From contig MCFL01000313.1 of assembly GCA_002102555.1 (NCBI GenBank), positions 1 through 27,214 of the forward strand: 27,214 bases of DNA, written 5' to 3'. The notes under the pieces are model-generated. The model was not told where the DNA came from and ran no database searches. It was given only the letters and a program-made list of their open reading frames with translations. The position numbers were made by a program, and so were the translations under genes. Source of the DNA: Catenaria anguillulae PL171 (lineage: Eukaryota > Blastocladiomycota > Blastocladiomycetes > Blastocladiales > Catenariaceae). This document shows positions 1 to 8,919 of this stretch, in pieces; the stretch's first letter is position 1, and the number at the start of each line of letters is the position of its first letter.

Positions 1-118
1 CCACGAACGAGCGCGCGACGACGAGGCCGTCGTGGACGAGTGCGAGCTGCGGGCATGCGAGGCGCGCGAGTGTGGTCGAGACGAGGAAGTGGATGTTGTG
101 GAGGAGGCGAGGGTCAGG

Positions 119-1260
119 TCAATAATGGATGTGGGCTGTGCGTGGGACGATGACGACGAGGCCCCAGACGCGAGCGACGAGGGAGGGAGACATGACCTGG
201 CGGGCACGCTGGATGGCTTCATTGACGTTGACTGCAGGATGAATGAAACAACTAGATCGTCAATATAGAAAAGGTAATCCAAGCAAGTGACAAATTTGAG
301 CCGTGTGTGTACGCTTTGGGTTGTCCGACCGGCGAGAATACAGCGGCGGAGGCATTAACGACGAGCTGCTCGATGCCAGCTGTGTCACGCGCGAATCGGG
401 CACGGACGACGTGGTCCGCCGGCTTTGGCGGTGATCCCGGACATTGGTGCCCGACGTGTCCGAAAATGAAAAGGAGGAGGACGTGGGAAGGTTGACTGCC
501 CAGGATGTCCGAGATTGGCGGGTGGCCGATGATGATGCCGAAGTGGAAGACAGTGCGGATGACGTGGCTGACGACATGGAGAATGACGGGCCGGTTGAAT
601 CCAAGTGGCGAGCACGTTTGGTTGGTGGCTCCAGATCAAACCCAGCAGAATCAGCGTCGTCGCGGCTGTAAATGGATGGATATAACTGGTGCTCGTTATG
701 GTGGCTCGGCTGGTGGATTGAAGACGAGGAGGCGAGTGCTGCGCCGTCTTCCCTCTCAGAGGGTTGTCGCTGGGTGTCGCCAGCGCTCGTGTCCGGGACA
801 AGGAACCCACGAGAGGTCGCGTAAAGGTCTCTGGTTGGAACATGGCGTGGCCGGTTGGTGGTTGGGAGGTGCGGGAAACAGAGACGGATAGCGGGATGGG
901 ATGAATAGGGAATCGTCGAGGATGCATCAGCGGCACTCGAGTTGGAGGACTGCGAGGGGAACCTTGGGTGCTCCCGACGGCGGTTGAGGATGAGGTGTTT
1001 GTGTGCATGGTGGGCGGCGTGGTCGCAGCCATGGGTTCGGCACCAAGAAAGGAGAGCAAGGGGTTGACGCAATTGGAGACGAAATGTGTGACACGCTTGA
1101 AGGGTGCGAAGACTCGGTCCAGTGCGCTTCCGGCATAGCTCGTCGATGTCGCTGTTGTGTGGTCGTGGTCGGCGACTTGCAGGTCCTGGAGACGGGCTCG
1201 CGGCCGCTTCCTGGGATTGGACGGCAATGGCCCGTGGGCCGGCATGGGTGCGGGATTCAT
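119..1260 (-). CDS. Hypothetical Ser/Pro-rich, possibly nuclear protein (three-exon model)
   Basis: Unrecognised gene. My model is ATG at 1260, exons 1260-811, 769-313 and 231-119, ending at TGA 121-119, about 339 aa. The exon 2/3 intron (312-232, 81 nt, GTACAC donor, CCTGCAG acceptor) is typical for this window. The first intron (810-770, 41 nt) is unusually short but gives a phase-0 join; a frameshift is the alternative. Near residue 20 is a basic cluster (RKRPRAR). A predicted amphipathic helix follows at about residues 48-71 (LDRVFAPFKRVTHFVSN region). A long Ser/Thr/Pro-rich tail has a second basic patch (PPTKRAR). Two nuclear-localisation-like patches plus an amphipathic helix in a disordered protein would suit a nuclear-envelope or nucleoporin-like role, but that is speculation. 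Coding-like third positions support the strand; exon boundaries are uncertain. Confidence 0.4.
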
Positions 1261-2348
1261 AGCTATTGCGGACGATTGCGCAGAGTCGTGACTTGCACTT
1301 GCAGTGAGTTGGGTGTGGAGCGCGGGCCCCATGACTGACATATGAATGATGATGGACCGCACCGATATCGATTTGCACATTGAGCCGTTAATGGACAATT
1401 GAACTCTCTCTGCAAATCGGGGGCCGCCGATCGATCGATCCAGCCACAGGTCAACGACATGTCCATGTCATGTCCCGCTTTGACAAGTGCGCGCTTGAAC
1501 CTCACATCTGTGGCAATTGGCTGCGCGGGCAGAAGGGTCGTCAACGCCACCGTGTAATTTACCGATGTCTCTGACAAGTTCCGCTTTGGCAACCCGTCAT
1601 CATGCGTCATCCTTGCCGGACAGGAACGAAACAGAGGCAAGGTGCGACCGCGGGAAAGAGCTTGTTTTCGGTGAGCATGTGCGCGAATCGTGCCCGTGCC
1701 CCAATCAGTGGTCAGAAACGATCAACCCTTGGACCTGAGACATGGCCCGCTTGTGCATCAACGGCGTTGCAACACGACAAGTCAAATCCCATTTAGCGTC
1801 GTAATTCCACCCGATCCCCCTGCGACCACTCTGAGGCAAGTTGGGCAGGATTGTGGGATCAAGAATTGATCGTCTTGAGTCACTTTGAGGTGCACCCGAG
1901 TACTCTGTATGGCGAGGTATCCGTCGGCTAAACTCTTTGCGATCTCGACCCAGTGACCAAATGGCCGGGCCGTTGCCATTCGGGATCAGAGGGAAGCTTG
2001 CGGGATCCATCGGGAGAGGAAGGTGTGCAGGGCCTTCGAAAAAGCGGTTGGATGACCATGTAAAATGAAATGGCTGCGGAGCCGGATTCTCTCGACTTCT
2101 TCCGCTTTCCCTCGGCCCTTTGTAGGTTTATCGAGAGACGAACCTCTGTCAGCATTAGCTGGAGCCAGCCGAGCAACGGGGATCCATGATACTCTCATAG
2201 CCTAGCGTCTGCGGGTACAAATAGCCGCGACCGGCCTTCGCCTCCAACCCAACTTGACTGATTCCACATTCAATCCAATCCTATCCGATTCCATTCAAAC
2301 CAACCAACCAACATTCTACCCAATTCAATCTTCAACTCCATCATCATC
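1261..2348. other. Divergent intergenic region without a supported gene
   Basis: This stretch of about 1.1 kb separates the minus-strand gene ending upstream from the secreted-protein gene on the plus strand, so it should hold two divergent promoters. Short ORFs occur on both strands but lack codon bias, domains or plausible introns. A small GATC tetranucleotide run sits at about 1430-1442. The last 100 bases before 2349 are rich in C, A and T, like a 5' leader. Confidence 0.5.
2216..2223 (+). promoter_or_regulatory. TATA-like element of the secreted-protein gene
   Basis: The sequence TACAAATA lies about 130 nt upstream of the ATG at 2349 and is followed by a pyrimidine- and adenine-rich leader free of ATG until the start codon. 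Position and composition suit a core promoter, but the match is imperfect and no transcript start is visible. Confidence 0.25.
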
Positions 2349-3461
2349 ATGATGCATCTCCTCTCGCTTCTCTCCATAGCCTTGCTCGCGTCAACACACG
2401 TCGCAACGGCTGCTCCTCTCAGTTCGTATCCATCGGCCCGATCCACCCCCTGTCAAATTACCTCTAGAGCTAACCACCGCTTTCGCCCACGTCCAGGTAA
2501 ACGTGCAAGCTCCACCTCGTGTGCTGCCACATTCACAGGCATGACCATCATGGACTGCCACTGCACCGCCTCGTGCACGCTGACTGGCCGATGCTGCGAC
2601 GACTACCGTGATTTCGCACTCAACACGGCTTCGTTTGCGTCGTCGGCCAAGCTCGCCATTGCCGATGCCAAACCCGCAGGTGCCGACCGCTTGCCCGAAT
2701 TCCACAAGGTCGAGGTGGCCGTCATGGGCTCTTCGGCAGGACCCACAAAGGACACGACGCTGCTGGCCATGCGCAACTGTGTGTTTGAAGACGTGCTGCG
2801 TGTGCCGCGGCCGCGGCCGGGCGAGGTGGGCATCACGGTCATGCCGCAATGGGAGCTGCGCCAGTGCACGAGCGGCTACGATGTGGTGGCCATGAAATCG
2901 AGTGTGGATCCGACAACGGGCGCGATGGTGTCGAGCATGTCCACATTCAAGAACGCCGTCAAGGTGCCCGCCAAGGTGCGCGTGGCCATTGGCGAAATGC
3001 CGCCGACGGATCCAATCACGATTCAAGTGCATCCAAAGCCATGGGATGTGCTCTACTATGCCGAGGTGAGCGGCGACTCGGCAGAGGCCGCGTACAAGAT
3101 GGCACTTGGTGCGCGTGCTGCTGCTGCTGGCACATCCGACGGCAAGCTACCTGCTGTGTTCAGCGCCAAGCTGGTCAAGGAACCAAAGACGGGCAAGTTG
3201 CCGTGGGATCCGACAGTGGGCCGCAAGTGGGCCGTCACGGATGCCAAGCTGTCGACCGTGGACGTGGTCACCATGGCCATTCCTGAATCCGATCTGTCGC
3301 CGCGTCGGTTGGACGAAAACTTTGACGAGGTTGCCAAGAATGCCAACTACCGCGTCACACCCACTCGGGCGGGCCATCTGCGCAAGATTTGGGACGGGAA
3401 AACGTGGCTCGATGTTGTGGATGCGAGGGGCAATCGGATCGTCCCAAAGTTGCCGCTTTGA
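2349..3461 (+). CDS. Secreted protein with somatomedin-B-like cysteine motif
   Basis: A single open frame of 370 aa. Residues 1-21 form a clear signal peptide (hydrophobic LLSLLSIALLAS core, small residues before a likely cut near A21/A22). Residues 58-86 hold C-x11-C-x-C-x3-C-x5-CC-x-D-Y, which matches the core of the somatomedin B pattern; the last cysteine of the canonical domain is not in the expected place. The remaining 280 residues are cysteine-poor and not recognised, with a basic C terminus. The protein is probably exported to the cell surface or medium. Two adjacent ATGs start the frame; the first is used here. A short in-frame GT-AG intron within 2426-2496 is possible but not required, and a 71-nt version would introduce a stop. 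Function is unknown. Confidence 0.75.
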   Translation: MMHLLSLLSIALLASTHVATAAPLSSYPSARSTPCQITSRANHRFRPRPGKRASSTSCAATFTGMTIMDCHCTASCTLTGRCCDDYRDFALNTASFASSAKLAIADAKPAGADRLPEFHKVEVAVMGSSAGPTKDTTLLAMRNCVFEDVLRVPRPRPGEVGITVMPQWELRQCTSGYDVVAMKSSVDPTTGAMVSSMSTFKNAVKVPAKVRVAIGEMPPTDPITIQVHPKPWDVLYYAEVSGDSAEAAYKMALGARAAAAGTSDGKLPAVFSAKLVKEPKTGKLPWDPTVGRKWAVTDAKLSTVDVVTMAIPESDLSPRRLDENFDEVAKNANYRVTPTRAGHLRKIWDGKTWLDVVDARGNRIVPKLPL

Positions 3462-4070
3462 ATGATGCGATTTGACGGCGAGTCCATGGCGTGTAGTTTG
3501 TCTTATTGTGTTTTATTGTGTGCTGGTGTGACTCTCTTCTCTCTTTGGTGTGAAAGTGGGTGTGATCCTTTTCAAAAGTTGTTCAATTTACTTTTAGCAT
3601 CTATGCAGTTTCACTTTGTCACTACAGTATATCAGCTATTTGCTCATTTGGAAATGCCGAGTTGGCAACGATTGACCATTGACTCTCTTCACTTACATAT
3701 GTACGTAGTTTACATACGGGAACGAGGGAAAGAATGAAGAGACAGCAACGTCAGCAAGGGATCCAATAGTGCGGCCAATACATCGGCGCCGAGAGGCCGT
3801 GGATTGAGGTTCTTTGATGGTGCGAATACATCGCGAAAGGACTGACTGACATCTGCTGACATGCGGCAACTTTCATACAGGAGGTTTTGTCTCTCTTGGA
3901 CGGATCGACGGACCAACGTCATCATGATTGCTTCGCGATCGCTTCTGGCTGACGCACTACTACTTGCCTTGACATTTCATGCATGTATTTCCAACCATAG
4001 TTCGGGAAATCAATGCACGCCAGCTCATGCACACACATTTCTCACTGTACCCGCACCTCACCCGCCCGCC
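3462..4070. other. Intergenic region upstream of mtTFB
   Basis: About 600 bases that are more AT-rich than the flanking genes, containing the 3' end of the secreted-protein transcript and the promoter of mtTFB. The mtTFB frame stays open upstream, with in-frame ATGs at 3861 and 3924, so a longer N terminus cannot be excluded. I see no separate gene. Confidence 0.5.
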
Positions 4071-5319
4071 ATGTCCAAAGCCGCCACCATTCACCGCCTC
4101 GTGAGCGACCCCTTCAAACCACTCCTCTCGGGACCCGTCAAGCGCTTCAAATGGCCCGTGCTTGCCCACACGGGCATTGCCGACTCGCTCGTCACGACGC
4201 ACTTTGCGCCGCGCGATTTCAAAGACAAGACTGTGCTCGATATCAACGCCGGTGTCGGCCTTATCTCGCAAGCACTCGTGTCGTCACCCGCCCATCGGCC
4301 CGCGCGCATTCTGGCATTTGAGGCCGAAGAGCGCTTGCGCCCCTTAATTGCACAGTATACGGTTCCGCACGCTGAAAAGCATGGCGTGAGCATGTCCGTG
4401 CATGCAGCAGATCATATGGCCGGATCAGTATTTTTCGATGACCTGCGCAATTCGCCCACAATGCTCGGAAATGGGCAAGGGAGTGGGCCCGATCCGGCGC
4501 TCGTCAGGAAATGGGATCAGGAGCCCGTGGTGACGCTTGTGGCGGCGCTGTCGACAAAGCTCGGCGATTTGAATGTGTCTCAGCTGCTGCTGTGGATGGG
4601 CGGCAGGGCTGGCGTGCACGAGTTTGGGAGGGTGCCCGTGTATATTTTCTTGTGCCGGTCGTTTTCCGAGGTGCGTTTGACCGGCATCTATGTGCCGTGT
4701 TGGTATGGCGGTTGACAGCTGTGCGTGTGTGGTTGTCCACAGCGGTTGATTGCAAGGCCGGGCGACAAGCAGTATGGGCGGCTCAGTGGGCTGGCACAAG
4801 CCTTGACGCATGTGCACATGTTGGATTGCAAGCCAAAAGGCGTTCGCGAGTTTTACCCTTTTGTACGTTTGAATCCCTCCTCCGACAGCTTACTTTCGGC
4901 TTTTGGTCTGTGCTTAAACGTAAAATCTCGTGATAAAAATGTAGAAAACCGAGGTCGACCTGCTGCGTCTCGACCCAAAACACGACTTGCCCTTCAAACA
5001 TTGTACATTTGAAGAGTACGAGTTTGTGCTCAAGACCTTGTTTGTCAACAAGAGCATTCCGCTCAAGGAAGCCATCAAGTACGTATTATTTGCTGCCTCA
5101 CTCACTGCTTACACATATCGGAAACCCGTTCACCTCGCTCACCTTTGATGATTCATTAGGTCGCTCGATCCAACCAAGACCTCGCTCGCCAAGCTTCTTC
5201 CGCCCGAGTTTATGGACCGCCCGCTCATGGTCATGGACGTGCCAGAACTAGTGCAACTCGCGGATGCATTTGCACAGTGGCCGTTGAAGCACGAGTTCCA
5301 CGAAATTGGAAGCTTGTAG
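4071..5319 (+). CDS. mtTFB: Mitochondrial transcription factor B (rRNA dimethylase-fold protein)
   Basis: Predicted role: assists the single-subunit mitochondrial RNA polymerase in promoter opening. Exons are 4071-4670, 4743-4862, 4945-5078 and 5160-5319; introns are 72, 82 and 81 nt with GT-AG ends; the product is 337 aa. The SAM-fold motif I reads VLDINAGVGLISQAL at residues 55-69, followed by an acidic loop (FEAEERLRPL). The spliced RLIARPGDKQYGRLSGLAQA segment and FYPFKTEVDLLRLDP match the KsgA/Dim1/TFB family, and LKTLFVNKSIPLKEAIK fits the fungal branch. I see no N-x-P-Y/F catalytic tetrapeptide, so a pure transcription factor role like yeast Mtf1 is favoured over methylation. The first 30 residues are basic and could direct mitochondrial import. 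The start at 4071 has a good leader, but in-frame ATGs at 3861 and 3924 exist. Convergent with the next gene, 112 bp apart. Confidence 0.88.
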
Positions 5320-5431
5320 CACAGTATGACATAAAACAACCGATACAAACAACTCGACTTCTGAAAAGCGTATGTACAAAAAAGACACGAAACACAAACT
5401 GCCCGACACGCATTTTCCCTGCGGTCTGATT

Positions 5432-6805
5432 TCACAAGCCGCCGCCCGGCGCAAACATATCGCGATACTTTTCGAAAAACCACCCAACACTCTTGACCTC
5501 CCTTCCAGGCAACAAGGCCTTGACCTCGTCGTCAGGTGCCACACCATGGCATCCGCTGCCCGCGCGCCGCGCACACTCAAACACATCGAGCAGCACAGTG
5601 GCCAGCTGCGGCGTGACGTTTTCCAAGCTCATGAGCAAGTCCCTTGCTTCCTGCCTCGAGATGGCCTCGAACCGGATTGGGTAGCCAAACGCCTTGGACG
5701 CCGCGGCTGCAAGTGCCGCGCCCGTCACGGGTGTGCGTGTAGTCAGGTGCATGATTTGCTTGAATTTGGGGCTGTTGTTGGGTTGTCCAGACGACTGGAA
5801 GATGGTGTGTGATGCCCAGATGGCGTCGTGCAGCGAGATGGGGATCAGTTCGCCTTGAGTGCCGATGGGCAGGCGCAACGCAGATTCATCTTCAATGTCT
5901 GGGGCGAGGTCCAGGAAGCGTTCGAGGGCAAACGACAAGCGCAAGATGGTGAGCTTGTTGCGTGAGGCGAGCGACGAGGCAAGTGCTGCTTGTTCGACGG
6001 ATCGGTACCAGGAAAAGGCAGTCAGGTCGTCGGTGAGTGGGCCCTGGACGCCATTGCGCGACCAAATGACGGCGTGAGCGAGTGTCGAAGGAGGAGATGA
6101 CAGGGCAGTGGCCAGGTCCGTTCCAGAGTGGTCGTGCATATCGGGCACCCACAGCAAATAGATTGGTGTGGTGGCCGAGGTGGATGTGGCAACGGTCGAG
6201 TACACGCGCGTCCATTCTGCGGGCTGGCCGCGCTGTGTGTGCGTCAGCGTGATGGTGTGGCATCCGAGCCGTTTGACCAGCTCCGTGTATTGCGAATCTG
6301 GATCCGACACGGTGCAAAACACAGAGTACTCGTGGGCGTGCGATTGGGTCGTTGCAGAGCCCGAAATGCGCCCGCGCCCGCCCGTGGTGGATGCGCCTTG
6401 GTTCTGCTGAATAAACATTGGATCCGTAGGTGCTGCGGGAGGGTATGGGTCGTTGAAGGACGCGAAATGCGACGTAAAGTCCTTGACGGCAATGTAGCCA
6501 TTGAGTTTGTCGGCGTTGGTGATGAGGACGGCCGGCAGCGAGGCAGGGTCGCCAGGGTTTGCCACCATCTTGGAGGGATTCGAGAGCTTGGGCGTGGCTG
6601 TGGCCGCAGCTGCGGGGGCAAAAGCGGTCGCGAGGATAAGAAACGCGGCAAGGACGAGTGTCGCGCGACGGGGTTGGGTGGGAGAAGCGTGAGCAGTGGC
6701 AGAACGTCCTTGGCTGTGGCTGGCGAATGGTGTCGCGCGGCGGGCCAAGAATGAGGCGCTCTTCATTCTCATGCCCAGTGGTCGATTGCTCATAGTGATA
6801 AACAT
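5432..6805 (-). CDS. Membrane-anchored or secreted NmrA-like atypical SDR protein
   Basis: A single-exon frame of 457 aa (453 if the second ATG at 6793 is used). Residues about 48-68 form a hydrophobic stretch (ATLVLAAFLILATAF) after a basic N terminus, so the protein is probably a signal-anchor or secreted protein. After it, VLITNADKLNGYIAVKDF sits where NmrA-like proteins carry their glycine-rich dinucleotide loop, but the glycines are mostly missing. Later segments such as GYPIRFEAISRQEARDLL and, near the end, DDEVKALLPGREVKSVGWFF resemble the closing part of NmrA/atypical short-chain dehydrogenases (T/GREP-x-S-x2-F). The assignment rests on overall pattern, not on catalytic residues. NAD(P) binding may be weak or lost; a redox-sensing or scaffold role is possible. 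No introns are needed. Confidence 0.6.
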   Translation of the reverse strand: MFITMSNRPLGMRMKSASFLARRATPFASHSQGRSATAHASPTQPRRATLVLAAFLILATAFAPAAAATATPKLSNPSKMVANPGDPASLPAVLITNADKLNGYIAVKDFTSHFASFNDPYPPAAPTDPMFIQQNQGASTTGGRGRISGSATTQSHAHEYSVFCTVSDPDSQYTELVKRLGCHTITLTHTQRGQPAEWTRVYSTVATSTSATTPIYLLWVPDMHDHSGTDLATALSSPPSTLAHAVIWSRNGVQGPLTDDLTAFSWYRSVEQAALASSLASRNKLTILRLSFALERFLDLAPDIEDESALRLPIGTQGELIPISLHDAIWASHTIFQSSGQPNNSPKFKQIMHLTTRTPVTGAALAAAASKAFGYPIRFEAISRQEARDLLMSLENVTPQLATVLLDVFECARRAGSGCHGVAPDDEVKALLPGREVKSVGWFFEKYRDMFAPGGGL

Positions 6806-6850
6806 CTTTGCATCAGCAGAGTGCGCTCATCATGCACCGGCTGCGCTGCG

Positions 6851-6858
6851 TATAAATA
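6851..6858 (-). promoter_or_regulatory. TATA-like box of the NmrA-like gene
   Basis: TATAAATA on the plus strand (TATTTATA on the coding strand) lies about 46 nt upstream of the ATG at 6805. It sits in an AT-rich patch next to a TACGTA palindrome. Spacing suits a core promoter with a very short leader; if so, the second ATG at 6793 may be used instead. Confidence 0.35.
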
Positions 6859-7091
6859 CGTATGTAAACAGAAGAAAAGTGGAATCGGGATGAATGCTGA
6901 TCAACTGATGCGACGGACTTAGGCGCATGTCTCCGCGCAGTGGCACGCTGTCATTCCGACCACAAAGAATCCGAGAGATTGAGAGGTTCCATTTCTGCTT
7001 CTGCCGACCACGCCTGTGTGTCTGTGAGGAAGAGGAAAACACAAAACACAAAACACAAAAGGCATGTCACGAGCAATGGTCCACTTCCGCT

Positions 7092-8382
7092 TCACTCTTC
7101 CAACAATCCAACCATGGCGCTCTTGACGCCCTTGACCAAATCGGACAACTCGATCATTTCCGCCAATTGCAACACTTCCAACCACTCTGTTAACGAGTAC
7201 TTGCCGGGATCCACATCGTTCTTGACAATGACCTCGGTGATTGCGTCTGGCCGCGGCAAGTCGCCATGGTACGGCACCCAACCAGTGTACATGTGAATGA
7301 GGCACGGAATGAATGCCTTGATGGACCACGAGTCAAACTGGATCGGCTCAGGTGCGCTGCCACTGGCTGCGGCAGCTGTCCACTGAGGCTCCTTGAACAT
7401 GGTCATGAAGAACGGCGAAGCATGTGCCAGTACAAGCTTGCACGCGGCGACAGTGGATCCGTCTTGCAATTGAAGCCGGCAGTCGCTGAGACCTGGGTCG
7501 TTGATGCAGTCGACGAGGTTGAGGGCACTCGAAAAGAATGGCGAAATGCGCGAGCCGGAGCGCGACTGGGACGAGGTCTGGCCCACAGGCAAGACGAGGT
7601 CGTAGACACAGTCCACAGTGACACTGAGCTGCTTGATTGCCCAGCGAGCGTCCGAATAGTTTTCTGGGAATGCAAATGTCGACGTCACAACGGTACCCTT
7701 TTTCGGGTCTTGAACTGCCTTGGATGTCGGGCCAACCGTTGGACAAGCGTCTTGGGTTCCAGTTGAGCTTGGGCGGCGCCGATACGAATGGTGAGACAGC
7801 TCCACTTGGAACGTCATCAGCGTGTACTGCGGCCACTTGGTCGTCCCCATTTCGCTGATACCCACAACAAGGTCAAGGAACTTGTTGCCTGCCGCACTGC
7901 TGCGAGCAAAGAAGTGGAGAATGCCGAGGTTGCATTTGACTTGGCCCAAGTTGACGTTGAAGGTGTCGTCGCAGCCAAAATACTCTTTTTCGGGTGCCGT
8001 AATGAAAAACTACAAAACGGATGATGTGGGTCAGCATCTTGCCTGGATGCGTCAAGTTCGAAGAGGGACGGACAGTTGCCATGACGATGTTACAATAGGT
8101 CAAGCATCAGTTTGATGGGTACCCAACATGTCGGAATTGTGCTTGGAATTCAATGAGGAAAGAGTAGTTTGAGGCGCTGTGCCAGGGGCATGTCATGGAG
8201 GCAGCTGGTGTCGCGGACAAGTTTCGGACATTGGCTGTCTACGTCCACTCACCCTTGAAATTTGCCGTTGGATGCCTTTCAGTCCTCAGAGTCATGAAGG
8301 TAACCAAATTGCCGCTGCCATCTTCAGCAAATTGGAAATGTCCCTGAGAAGCCCTTGAATTAGTCGCCGATTGAACATTCAT
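7092..8382 (-). CDS. BTB/POZ domain protein, copy 1 (apparently intact)
   Basis: Model: exons 8382-8253, 8204-8128 and 8009-7092, 374 aa. The introns are 48 nt (GTGAGT donor) and 118 nt. The second donor (GTTGGG at 8127) is chosen because it keeps frame; a better-looking GTACCC five bases later would not. The acceptor at 8010 follows an in-frame TAG, so splicing is required. Residues about 70-140 form an N-terminal region shared with the other copies, possibly MATH-like though I cannot confirm the fold. Residues about 232-350 are BTB: NLVDCINDPGLSDCRLQL, then VAACKLVLAHASPFFMTMF, and the helical YSLTEWLEVLQLAEMIELS. BTB proteins dimerise and often serve as Cullin-3 adaptors. That role is family knowledge, not shown here. 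Confidence 0.72.
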
Positions 8383-8388
8383 TGTGGA

Positions 8389-8722
8389 TCAGACATAGAT
8401 GGACAGCTTGATTTGGTGGCCGCGTGGAGCGCAGGGCATGGGGTGACGGCGCCGAGATTGGTAGCGGGCGCCACGGTGACAATGTATGTGGATGGGCCGT
8501 TGAAGCCGGCAGCCGATGCGTATGGAGGCACTGTTGGAGAAGGAGAAGAGTGACCGATGCCGATTACAAGGGTCACAAGATGAAGATTGACGTTGGAATA
8601 TGAGTTGGAGCTTCATTGTGATGCTGGCAGTCGCTGAAACATTTATTGATGGAGTCAACCAGGTCATGCGAATGAGCAGGCGGCATGCCCTCAGACGTAA
8701 AGACAGCCACAGGTCCGAGCCA
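8389..8722 (-). pseudogene. Eroded BTB-family fragment upstream of copy 1
   Basis: On the minus strand around 8722-8624 a short frame reads DLVDSINKCFSDC, matching NLVDCINDPGLSDC of copy 1 at L-V-D-x-I-N and S-D-C. Nearer to copy 1 (about 8424-8389) another frame ends with GHQIKLSIYV and a stop, like ELLISLKLYV in copy 2. The pieces lie in different frames, out of domain order, with stops around them. They look like remains of one or two further family members rather than a gene in use. The matches are short, so this is a moderate call. Confidence 0.42.
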
Positions 8723-8919
8723 TTATCATGCAGTTTTCAATGTTGATGCTGCTCAAAAGAAGGGCTCCGCTGTCACGATTTACTTCCGACAGGTGTAAAA
8801 CACTTGCGTTGAAAAGATGGTGGATTCATGCCTCGCGCCAAAAGACAGCGTGGGAGTCTCAAGATCGGATACGGCTGAATCAACAATTCCAACAATGCGG
8901 CAAAATGCAGGTAACTGCG

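Noticed and set aside
119-121. Selenocysteine at the in-frame TGA
   Set aside because: No selenoprotein family similarity, no redox motif around the codon and no recognisable SECIS-like structure; an ordinary stop is simpler.
1263-2010. Short minus-strand frames in the intergenic region
   Set aside because: They lack codon bias, start context and any recognisable motif, and several begin at non-ATG codons.
2426-2496. A 71-nt GT-AG intron in the secreted-protein gene
   Set aside because: Donor, branch-point-like CTAAC and acceptor look good, but splicing would create TAA straight after the junction; the unspliced frame is intact.
8122-8127. GTACCC as the second donor of BTB copy 1
   Set aside because: It resembles the donor of copy 2 but gives a phase that does not match the phase-0 acceptor; the GTTGGG site five bases earlier keeps the frame. 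Damage in copy 1 cannot be fully excluded.
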